Below are positions 54,624-64,000 of a stretch of 64,000 bases of DNA, piece after piece (the first letter of the stretch is position 1; every line of letters begins with the position of its first letter). This DNA comes from Cryptomeria japonica (lineage: Eukaryota > Streptophyta > Pinopsida > Cupressales > Cupressaceae). Below the pieces are notes generated by a model. The model was not told the origin of the DNA, did not search any database, and worked only from the letters and a program-made list of their open reading frames with translations. The stretch lies in contig NC_081408.1 in assembly GCF_030272615.1 (NCBI RefSeq), forward strand, positions 303,525,450 to 303,589,449. The letters are read 5' to 3'. Made by a program: the position numbers and the translations under genes.

Positions 54624-55838
54624 TCACAGGGTACATGAAACTCCATGGCACAAATGATTTTTGTAATTTATTAAGATGCCAAAAACATTGTTGATGAAGC
54701 CAAAAAATGGAGATTTTGTAGTGTTTAACCACAGCCCAAGTGGCAGTTCCATATACGGCTTGCAAATTTTACTCACTTGTGGCCTTGACTCATTCCTCAC
54801 GTATGGGCTTGATGTGTTTTCTACGTACGGTTTAGTGTTTCCGTAAGATGTCTTTGAATTTGAGTCTGACTCCTCTATATCGAATAGCTTCTCTACCCTA
54901 TACAGACTTGACTTCTCTACTATCGTGTGTTTCTCCATATATGGCCTCAACCCATGCATCCTCTTCTCTATTCTATAAAGTATGTGAGATGGTTCCACAT
55001 ATGGTCTTTCATGTCTATACGGATTATTGTCTCCCCTTTTGTATGGTGTGTAGGATTTCTTTCCATACGGCTTGGCGACCTCTTGCATGTAAGGCTTTGC
55101 TTCCTCCCTTGCTCCTATAGTGTATGGATGGTGATGCCTATATGGTGTGTTCCTCTCTTCTCTGTATGGTATCCTAGAAAACTTCCCTTCACGTGTTTAA
55201 CTGTGCCAAGTGTACAACCCTTATGAACCTATTGCTTCCACATACAACCAAATCTTTAGATCCTTGCATACTTCTTTCAATTGTCGTACAACTTTCTCAC
55301 TTGTGCTTCCTTCCTATGATGTCTAATACTGCAACACTCTACTTTTATAGAGCGTACCTTATCCTCCTACGACTCCACTTGTATGTCCATACAGTGTCTG
55401 TAGGATATTCAACCTTCTTCTCTTGAGTCCATATAGGCTCCTCCAACATACAACTGCCTTGCTCATGTACCGCCATCCACTCAACCTATACAGGTTCCTC
55501 CATCCCCTTGTCTTCTCGTACGACATACTTCTCACGTATGACCTGGACACTTCTTTCTCGTACAACCTTGACATTTCCTTCCTGGATAATTTCTCACCCA
55601 CCCCATACGAACATTCTCCATGCAGGAACTTTCTCTCTCCAAATAGCTTGTCACATGTGTTTGAATTTTCCCTTCGGATGTTTGTGGCATTCAACTTCAA
55701 CTCATACAGTTCCTTCGAATTTACTTCCCCACTCCGTATTATTCTTGTATATATCTCATGTGTGGTCCTCTCCTCAACCCCGTAGGGTTTCCTAATACTA
55801 CTTTGGCCCACATGTGGATCCACGTATAGATTTTGCAC
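54624..55838 (-). pseudogene. Tyr-rich repeat tail, copy 3
   Basis: Two long open stretches (55838-55359 and 55088-54624) with recurring KPY, SY and LY, for example YGKKSYTPYKRGDNNPYRHE and SYGNTKPYVENTSSPYVRNE. It is longer-lived as open frame than in copy 1, which is the best evidence that this tail was once protein-coding. Confidence 0.6.
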
Positions 55839-55856
55839 TTCCTCAATTTCACTGAT

Positions 55857-57765
55857 CTATAGCACGTTGCACTTAGGGTGGAAGACTTCGTAGTCCTCCA
55901 TCTGCCAATGAAATAATCCATTGAGGGAACTCGTCTCCTCTTCAAAGCAATCTTCTAGCTTGAGCACCCCTTCATCATTAGGTTCCATAATTTTCCATCC
56001 TCCCTCCATCCCCAAATCTCCACCCTCGGACTCTGAGTCGGAGGATGCCAATTCTTGACTCACTGGCCTATTCCTCAAGTTGATGATGTGCTTCCTCCCA
56101 TCACTCTTGATAGAGAGTGTATTCTGCTTCCAATAATGATTTTCCTTGGTGGCGATCAACCAACCCCTTCTAAGCAGGGCATTGTATGCCTTCTTTTCTA
56201 GTGGGATGACCACAAAGTCCAAGAGGAAGGGTTGAGTGCCTATAATGACCTTTTGTGCCATGAGTGTCCCGAGTGGTTTGATGTCATTCTAGTCGACACC
56301 TACCAATTGGAAGGTTGGCGGCTAGAGGGTTGTCTTGTCGAGGCACTTCCAGGTTTCTTCAAGCAACACATTCACTCCAAAGCCTTCATTAACGATGGTG
56401 TCAGTCAACTTCCATCCCATGATTTCCATTTCTACCACTATTGGCTTCCTTCCAACCCCTACTCTGAGTAGCATGGGATTGGTAGCTAGGTTGCTGAGTG
56501 ATTTTGTTGTTGGTTTACAAGGTTCTTGACTAACTAGTTCAACCTCGACTACATTGGTGAGGGCCATCTTCAATTGTGGCATAGTTTGTACTTTGTAGAT
56601 GGTCTACCACTCATATAGGTACGATGGCTTGCAACATCTGTCAAACTATGTTCTTGTCTGAAGTTCTATTGGAGGTTATTCATTCCTTCACTAACACTTG
56701 TTCTACTTCTTCTCTGCCTTCTTGAAGTCATTCCTTCTTTGTACATGGGTTTGAGTACACCACCTTCTTTGCCTGTGCTCTCATGATTGCCAACACTGCC
56801 TCCTCTTGTTCCACCACATCCAGCATATTAATACCCTTTTTCTTTGGGGAGCCGATGTCTTCATGATTCCCTAATCCACACCATTTGCACAATAGTTGTA
56901 TGTTGTCTTTCTTATTCTAGAAATTTCTTGCAAAATGTCCCCATTCACTACACAATCTGCAATGTATGATAGGATGCCCTTTGGAGTCATACTATATTTG
57001 AGTTTGCCCTCAATAACTACCTGGTGATGCATTATGTGGTTCCAATGGAGTGGACTCTCCTTGTGTGAAGAGTACTTGTGTACTTCTCATCATCAAATTG
57101 TATGGGCACTCCTTGATTGAATGACCCAACACTTGGCAAATCTCACAAAACATATTTCTAGGAAAATTACCTTTCATGTGCCCCTCGCTTTCGCATTTAG
57201 TACACCATAGTTCGTTACTTTCTTTATCGGTTTCTTTCTCGGCCTTCAATTCTTTCAACATTCTCAACATATCCCGTCAAAGGACTTGAACGATTTGGAT
57301 TCTTCATCATTGCTACCTTCGGTGCTCTCATCATTGTCGGTCTTCCTCTTCCCTCAGAAGGAGGTTTTGTTTTCACTCTCGATGTCCATCGCTCGATTGA
57401 ATCAATCCCTCATACGAGGACAAAGGCACTACTTTCATCTTCTTGCACAACAAGGGTATCAATCCCTCAATGAACCACCTCTTTTTCAACCCGTCGACTG
57501 GTTGGTTTTCCATCTTGTGCAGCAACTCCTTGAGTCAACTATTGTAAGCTCGTACACTCTCATTTTTACCCTGCTTGGTATTATAGATTTCTGCTACAAT
57601 CTCGTTATCATCCCTCAAGAGTTTGAACCCCTCGAATGACTTCTTTAGATTAGTCTATCCCGCCTTATGCTTAGCGTCAAGGTTTGTGTACAATTCAATG
57701 GCAATCTCCTGAAGGGTGGTAGGGAGTACCTTTAGCCAGTAGTCCTGGTCATCTAAGGGATAGTA
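55857..57765 (-). pseudogene. gag with zinc knuckles and protease, copy 3
   Basis: Gag core KKRWFIEGLIPLLCKKMKVV (about 57500). Knuckles include WCTKCESEGHMKGN and FCEICQVLGHSIKEC (57010-57270). The protease region has DTIVNEGFGVNVLLEETW (56322-56582), where the DGG motif is damaged, then YNALLRRGWLIATKE (55857-56261) and the acidic linker before MEDYEVFHPKCN. Stops and frameshifts throughout. Confidence 0.72.
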
Positions 57766-57774
57766 TTGCCCCAA

Positions 57775-58863
57775 TTATGCTCAATTCTCATGATTGGAAG
57801 CCTTTCCTTTGGTCTTAAGAAGTCATGCAACTGTGTAGGAATTCTAGGTGGATTAACTATTAATCATTGCCTTAATCTAGAAGCAAAACCATTGTCAAAT
57901 ATTATGAAACTAACTTCTAGCCTATCCCATGACATGTCCATACTCCATAACTGCACCAATATCTCAACATTATCAGCTATCTTTCTGAGATTCATGGTAT
58001 CTTCAAAATAATCTAAATTCTTAAATAAGAACATGTGCATCAACAATGGGTACCAATAAAAATTAGTTCTTAATACATTGTTATTAATATCCAGTAATCT
58101 CTCATGAATCTTATCTTCAAGATATGGTGCAAAATAAAAAATCACTGAAAAATCAGGATGTTGAATCTGAATAGCCATAAACATGTAATCTGGTGGCATA
58201 ACCATGAATGGGGTAAAACCTCAAACTTGACACAGAGAAAAGAAAGTAGCTTGTAAATATTTGGCAAAGGCACCAATTAGAAAAATGCTCCAGTGAACTT
58301 GGGCCAATATGGTATGATGTATTTCCCGCTTTTTCCAAATGGGCTGGGAGAAGGTTTGATCTAGAAAAAACCCTTTGTCCTATAGTATTCGGTCTTTATC
58401 TCATCCAAATTTACTTGAATCATGGTAGCAGAGAGTTCATAGAGGTCAAAAACTTCTTGGAATTCCTATCTTCAGATTGTCAATAAGACCTCGGCATCAT
58501 TTCCCCTTATTACTCTAGAAACAAGGTCATATCTATCTGCAACTGCCCTGAGAAGGTCAACATCCATGAAGATATTAGGCACCACCAACTTGCCCAAGTC
58601 ATATTGTCGTGCACTCAAGAATGGAGAATGCAAATTCCTCTGTCCATACCATAATTTGAACATATTTATCCTAGTCATAGGTACCCTACCATCTAAAATT
58701 GTGTATGATTTATCAACTAACCCTTCTCGTAGGGTTTTTCCTTGAATAAGATTTATCACCTGATACTTTTCATTTGTTAATGGTTTCAATTGGTCCAAAA
58801 AATCATCATATAAATTTCTCTTCAAATATTATGTCTTTCCTGAGTGGTTTCGTGAGGGAGCCA
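57775..58863 (-). pseudogene. Diverged ORF1 relic (minus strand)
   Basis: ATG at 58863 (MAPSRNHSGKT) then a stop and a long open part (58825-58472) with QVINLIQGKTLREGLVDKS and AVADRYDLVSRVIRGNDAEV. After two stops comes EFQEVFDLYELSATM, which parallels the ORF1 block around EEAISEAFHLPEH preceded by ARHYNPQSRTIV. A later part at 58205-57864 is hydrophobic and aromatic like the ORF1 middle. Similarity to the main ORF1 is low but ordered. It probably belongs to the same subfamily as 23694-25098. It is cut near 57770 by gag-protease copy 3. Confidence 0.5.
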
Positions 58864-60590
58864 TTTTATCAAACTAGGGTTTTCTCAATATTTATTGACA
58901 GATGGGGAAGGGAAACCAGGGTTCAACATAAGAACTGACAATTCTAATAGATGAAAGGAAAATTCACAAACTCCTTGAGCCAAGACTATAAAATCCTACA
59001 ACACTCTTCAATCCTTTTACCCAAATTTCATACAGTTTACAATATCCATGTTTAAAAACATAGAAGGGAAGTGTGAGATTTTCCCAAGATCAAGAACTCA
59101 ATGAAAAGTACAAAATAGAGAGATGAAATATAGGACAAGAATAAATTGTATTCTCATCAATAGATAAATGATCAAATGTTGAATAGTTGTTACATACAAT
59201 GAATATGTGCCTGCTTATATAGGCAAGGCTATATGGATACGTGAGCACACAAACATGGCATGTGGATCAATAAGAAACAAGGGTAGGCAGGAAATAGGTG
59301 TGGTAGGTAGGAGAAACAATAAAATATTCCACATGAGGTGGATCACCCATTGAAGGTGGAATGTAACAACAAAACCACAAAAGGTGAAAATTATCCTACA
59401 CACACTATCCCAATGTGGCGCAAGCACCCAAGTGTCTCATACCCAAACTACTATGAAATGCATTATCCTAAGTAAACTTAAGTACCCATGTAAAAATGCA
59501 AACCAATGCAAACCAATGCAATGAAATCTCTCTTAAAGCGGGGAAAGAGAGAAAAACCCAAAGGGAAAAAACCCTCCCCCAAAAGAGAGATGAAAACTAT
59601 ACAAGTGAACTCTCATAGAAGTATGTGAAGGACAAAATCCCATGTGAGGAAAAATTCCCCCCCATATGAGAGAAGAAGAGAAGCAAGGAAGCCCCCCCTC
59701 AATGTAGAATTTGCACCAATGGTAGAAGCTTGAGAATGAATGAAGAAACTACTCCATGAACGTCGAACAACATTCCTCCCCTTGGGAAGAAATAAAACCA
59801 AAGGTGTATCGATGAAGTCTCCCCAAACATGAAGGGAAGATGTAGGGAAAAAACACATGATGAATGAAGTCTCTGAAAACTACTCAAGGGTCCCCATGTC
59901 AATGTTGAAAGATACCCCCTCCAAAGGTGGTGAACTGTCCACACTGCTCTATGGGCTTCCAACTACTGCAAGTGGCCCCAAATAGTTTAATTTGATCCTA
60001 CCAAATAGTTTTATTTCTCAAAGCTATATGCTGCTACAATGAGTTGCAAAGCTCAATTTCCAAAAAGTTAATTGTAAAAATGATTCAAAGATGCCAAAAT
60101 GAATCTCGCCACATTACTTTATTTCTTCCCCATCCCTAATCCAACGTTTTACGGTTTCCATGCCTTATTAATAAATGAAATTTATTTAATAGTTATTCCC
60201 TAGCAAGTTCACCCAACTTGAGGGTCTAATTTGTCATTGAGTTTGCCCACCTTTCAAAATCACTTTATGCCTAGGGGTGCATGCCACGGGGTCCCTTTCA
60301 AATAATTTAATTCAACCTTGCACTTTATTTTATAAAGTCGCTTTAATTAATTCTTTTTCTATTTTTTAGAAAAGTGACTTTATATTATAATAACATTATA
60401 ATATCAAATAATAACTATCCCTAGTGCCCAAGTGTCTAGTATAGGCCCCCATATGTCATTGCTATCATCTCCAAATCATTGAATTCACCAACGGAGATGG
60501 CTAATAGGTGAACCTTTGTATTTGAAAGATCTACTAGGAAAGAGGGGACAGTATAGTCCTCCCTTCCCATGATTGCTTGCCCTCAAGAAA
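58864..60590 (-). other. No gene; probable LTR and 3' noncoding DNA, with a TATA box at 59214-59223
   Basis: Minus-strand CCTATATAAG (59214-59223) is identical to the core of the promoter at 22886 and lies about 350 bp upstream of the ORF1 relic. Near 60545-60580 the minus strand has a purine run (GGGAAGGGAGGAC) just after the chromodomain frame, a fair candidate for the chromovirus polypurine tract, with TGTCCCC as possible LTR start. I could not delimit the LTR. Poly-C/G tracts near 59570-59690. Confidence 0.4.
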
Positions 60591-62983
60591 CTAAAAAGAT
60601 GGATGTTGAAGTATCATCTCTCCTTCCCATGTGGCATCCTCTATAGGAAAGTCCTTCCAACATACCAGATATTCCCTGATCACTTTTCTTCTCAACCTTC
60701 TCTCCCTCATGTCAAGAATCTTTGTAGGAGTCAAAATTAATCGACCCTCCCCATCCAATGGAAGCAAGTCAGGTGATGGAATCACATGTTGTCCGAAAGC
60801 CTTCTTCAAGTAATACACGCGAAAGACATTATGTATCTTACTCTCAGAAGGTAGCTCAAGCTCGTATGCTACTTCTCCAATCCTCCTCAGAACTCTATAT
60901 GGACCATAAAACCAATGCTTTAGTTTCTCTACGCCACTCCTCTTGAGTGTACTCTACCTATAGGGTTGTAGACGCAAAAATACCATGTCAGCAACCTCAA
61001 AAGTCCTCTTAACATGATGTTGGTTTGCATACACCTTCTACTAGTTTTCTATATACTGTATGTTATCCTTAAGTACCTTAAGAATATCTTGACTGTCCTG
61101 TAGCCAATCCCAAGCTCTAAGCACTCAACTATCACCCAACACCAAATCAACAAATGATAAGGCATCATAACCATACAGGGCTCGAAAGGGAATCATACCA
61201 ATAGACATGTGAAGCATAGTATTATAACAATACTCACCCAAATACAACTAATGCACTCATGCTCTCTACTGACCTGAAACATAGTTACACAGATATCCCT
61301 CTACCCACTTGTTGACTATCTTTGTCTATTCATTCGTCTAAGAATAGTGACTGGTGCTAGGGGTCAAGTTTGTACCTGCAATTCAGAATAGCTCCTGCAA
61401 GAATATACTCATGAATCGGCTATCCTTGTCACTAACAATGATCCTAGGAATTCCATGGAGTCTAAACACCTCACGAAATAATAACTCGGCCACCTGAGAT
61501 GTTGTGAAGTCAACTGCAATAGGGAAAAAGTGTGCAAACTTTGTCAACCTATCCACAACCACATTCCTTCCCCCAAACTCTCGGAAGACCAGTGATAAAG
61601 TCCATCGAAATACCCTCCCACTTCTACTCGGGAATAGGCAATGGTTGTAGAAGACCAGCTAGGAAAGTATGCTCTGACTTGTTCTGCTGACAAGTCACAC
61701 ACTCATGAACATAGCGCAAGACATCATCCTTGAGATCCTTCCATGAGAATCTCTCATGTACCTGCCTATATGTCTTGAAGTACCCAGGATGTCTTTCTAG
61801 TGGTGTATCATGGATGGCACATACAATCTTTTCCTTCAATTTCAATCCAGAGAGTAAATAGATTCTATCCTTATAGTATATCACATCATCAATAATAGTA
61901 TACCTATCATCCTGAAGCTATCCGTCCATAATCTCGCATGCAAATTGATTTTTGGAATACTCAAAAGTTGAGACTTCCAATCAGCTAAAATCTCACTCAT
62001 GGAACATATGGTAGCAACTGAAGGCTTCCTGGAAAGTGCATCAGCAACAACATTCTTCTTCCCCTAGACAAACTCAATGTTGAAATCATATGCCTGTATC
62101 TTTTTGACCCACTTATGTTGGCGTTCATTAAGTTCCTTTTGTTTCAAGAAGTATTTTAGACTATAGTGGTTTGTCCTCACTACAAACTTCCAACCAGGTA
62201 CTGCTGAAACTTCTCCAAAGCATACATAATGGTGAGCATCTCCTTATCATAGGTGGAGTACAGTCTCTCATTATCCCTCAATTTCATGCTTTCATAGGCA
62301 ATGGGATGGCGGTTCTATGTAAGGACTGCACCTATACCCTCTCCTGATGCATCACACTCCAATGCAAAGGGCTAAGAGAAATCTAGAAGAGCTAAGACTG
62401 GACATGTGCTCATGACCTGCTTGAGCCTATCAAATACAACTTGCACCTTATATGTGCATCTAAAAGAACCCTTCCATGTGAAATCCGTCAATGGAGCTCC
62501 AAGTTGTGAATACCCCTTCACAAACCTCCTGTAATATGCACATAAGCCTAGGAAACCTCACAACTCTAAAACATTCCTAGGTGGCGGCCAATCAAGTATT
62601 GCCTGTATCTTCTCCTGATGGACATTCACTCCATTAGCACAAATCTCATGCCCCGAATATAATATCTCTATAAGTCCAAATTCAAATTTGAACATCTTGG
62701 CAAACAAAGACTGAGCCTCCATAATCCCAAGAACCTCATCCAAATGCCTCATGTGCTCTTCCCAAGTCCTACTATATATCAAAATGTCATTGAATAATAC
62801 AAGCACATACTTATGCAACTTCTTATTGAAGATGTGATTGAAATGTAGCAAGTGCATCAGTGAGACCAAATGACATCACTAAAAACTCATAGTGTCCATA
62901 GTGACATTTGAATGTTGTCTTAGGGATGTCCTCATGAACACAGATCTAATGGTATCCTGATCAAAGTTCAATCTTTGAAAAAT
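60591..62983 (-). pseudogene. Decayed chromovirus pol (RT, RNase H, integrase, chromodomain)
   Basis: Read from 62983 down. [22 protein letters not shown] near 62900 and LVLFNDILIYSRTWEEHM (62558-62869), where YxDD has become FNDI. RNase H: FVVRTNHYSLKYFLKQKEL near 62170. Integrase zinc finger: HDTPLERHPGYFKTYRQVH...CVTCQQNK (61624-61884), then MDFITGLP. The end is a chromodomain, REYLVCWKDFPIEDATWEGE (60591-60818). Many stops and frameshifts. The chromodomain marks a Ty3-gypsy chromovirus, a different lineage from the 1-20863 element. The N-terminal RT, protease and gag are lost where LTR-type DNA begins at about 62984. Confidence 0.8.
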
Positions 62984-64000
62984 AAATTTCTTCCTTTCCA
63001 TCCATAAGGCAGACTTTGGCTACTCTCCATCATAGGGCCGACTTTAGGCACCTCTCAATCCTCTTCAAGGCAGACTTTGGGACTCTCCATCATAGGGTGG
63101 AGTTTTTAGATGACATGGCTATCTTCCTACCTTGGCTAGGCGGAGTTTAAAGACATCACCAAGGGGCGGACTTTTGAAGGCTCTTTCCATGGGTGGAATT
63201 TTGACTACCTTTTCAAGGCATAGGTCAGAGTTTTGACGCCTTTCCACCAAGCATGGCAGACTTTAGAGTGACCTCAACACATGGCGGAGTTTGGAAGGTG
63301 CTCTCCTTGGGTGGACTTTGATGCCCCTTCCTTAAGCACGACAAAGTTTTATACTCCCTCCAAATGGCAGAGTTTTGGAAGGACACCAAGGAGGGCAGAG
63401 TTTTGAGCTCTCTCTTCATGGCCTTATCACCAAGGCAGACTTTGAAAGGTATCTCCAATGGCGGACTTTTGAAGGCCTCAAGAGGGTGGACTATATAGTT
63501 ATATTTCAGTATAAGTGGTATTTCAATATGTCTTTTCTCTTTCTTATACTTTAAGTTATATTTCATATATATTGTCAGGATGTTTGAGAGTGGTTTCAAA
63601 GCTCCAGGAGTTATGATGCAAAATCTAGTTTTTGGAGGATTCTTCAATTTTCCAAATAGTCAAATTTCAAGATCAGGATACCAGACTTAGCCAAATTTTA
63701 GGATGTTTGAGGATCAGGATGACATTCTAGACTTAGATGATTTTTCGGGCTGATTATCCTTTGAATGTGCCATGACCCCCTAAAATATAGGAACTTAGCT
63801 TTTTGGGCCAAAACTTGAAAAATTTTGATAGCTTTCAATGCATGCCAGTGCCACCAGTGCAAACCCCAAGTCCCCATTCCAAAAAAGCAAAAAGCAAGCA
63901 TCCCTAAAAAATAGGGAAAACTTTCTAAAAATAACCATTTCGGGGATTGGGCAAAAAATGCCAAAAACAAAACTTCCTAAAAAATAGGAAAAAGCAAAAA
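62984..64000 (-). mobile_element. Minus-strand fragment of the ORF-less giant LTR type
   Basis: The reverse complement matches the U3 of the 33655-38434 LTR. The repeat words GGCGGACTTT and GGGCAGAGTTTTG at 62984-63490 mirror the TCCGCC array at 34480-35350, and 63490-64000 mirrors about 33920-34470 (TTTTTAGAAAGTTT..., GGGGACCTAGG..., ATATATGAAATATAACTTAA). The LTR start should lie a few hundred bases beyond 64000. The inner end is cut inside the repeat array at the chromovirus junction. Confidence 0.75.

Larger units (their letters stand above)
54076..57765 (-). mobile_element. Gag-protease-only LTR element, copy 3 (5'-truncated)
   Basis: The minus-strand 3' LTR is 54076-54397, preceded on that strand by the polypurine tract TTTTGGGGGGGATGA. 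Upstream (higher coordinates) are the Tyr-rich tail, protease, knuckles and gag core. The homology ends near 57765 inside gag, where an ORF1-like relic begins. The 5' LTR, leader and gag start are missing. Confidence 0.75.

Noticed and set aside
60545-60580. Chromovirus LTR start at TGTCCCC
   Set aside because: A plausible polypurine tract precedes it, but no matching 3' end or second LTR was found, so no LTR is delimited.
49593-64000. Malectin or kinase exons of the LRR receptor kinase
   Set aside because: I looked for INCGG-type and kinase motifs with splice sites on the plus strand and found none.

Overview
The window is plant nuclear DNA made almost entirely of nested LTR retrotransposons, with five exons of one host gene. 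Very large LTRs, introns longer than 20 kb and decayed Ty3-gypsy layers suggest a big-genome plant. A gymnosperm, perhaps a conifer, is my best guess, but this is inference and not a species identification.

Left block (1-20863): one giant Tat/Ogre-like Ty3-gypsy element on the minus strand. Its 5' LTR is 13912-20863 (6,952 bp, TGTTG...CAACA). The 3' LTR is 1-5746 and lacks about 1.2 kb outside the window. I count roughly 1% difference between the two. The internal part reads PBS, gag, protease, archaeal-type RNase H, RT, decayed RNase H, integrase in one frame broken by four stop codons. The U3 of each LTR carries a large coding region (ORF1 and ORF2, same frame, separated by one TGA), its own TATA box and nine hairpin-forming repeats.

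Middle-left block (20864-26562): the 3' part of a second giant LTR with an ~82-bp repeat array, a diverged ORF1/ORF2 relic, and a minus-strand LTR fragment with a 309-bp tandem duplication.

Host gene (28076-49592): exons of an LRR receptor-like kinase (LRR-VIII / At1g56130 type). Exon phases match across a 20.7-kb intron. The intron holds a nested set with readable target-site duplications: a solo giant LTR (32822-47838, TSD GGTAG) containing an ORF1/ORF2 relic; a second solo giant LTR (33655-38434, TSD CCTAC) inside the first; and a gag-protease element (41582-46337, TSD ATTTG) inside the ORF2 relic. The malectin and kinase exons are not visible to 64000.

Right block (50506-64000): two more gag-protease elements (plus strand 50643-54075, minus strand 54076-57765), another diverged ORF1 relic (minus, 57775-58863), a decayed chromovirus pol with chromodomain (minus, 60591-62983), and a minus-strand copy of the same LTR type as 33655-38434.

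Main message: a lineage of giant LTRs that carries a long unknown protein gene in U3. It is seen in two LTRs of one young element, in a TSD-flanked solo LTR, and in two further diverged relics. No tRNA, rRNA or CRISPR was seen.
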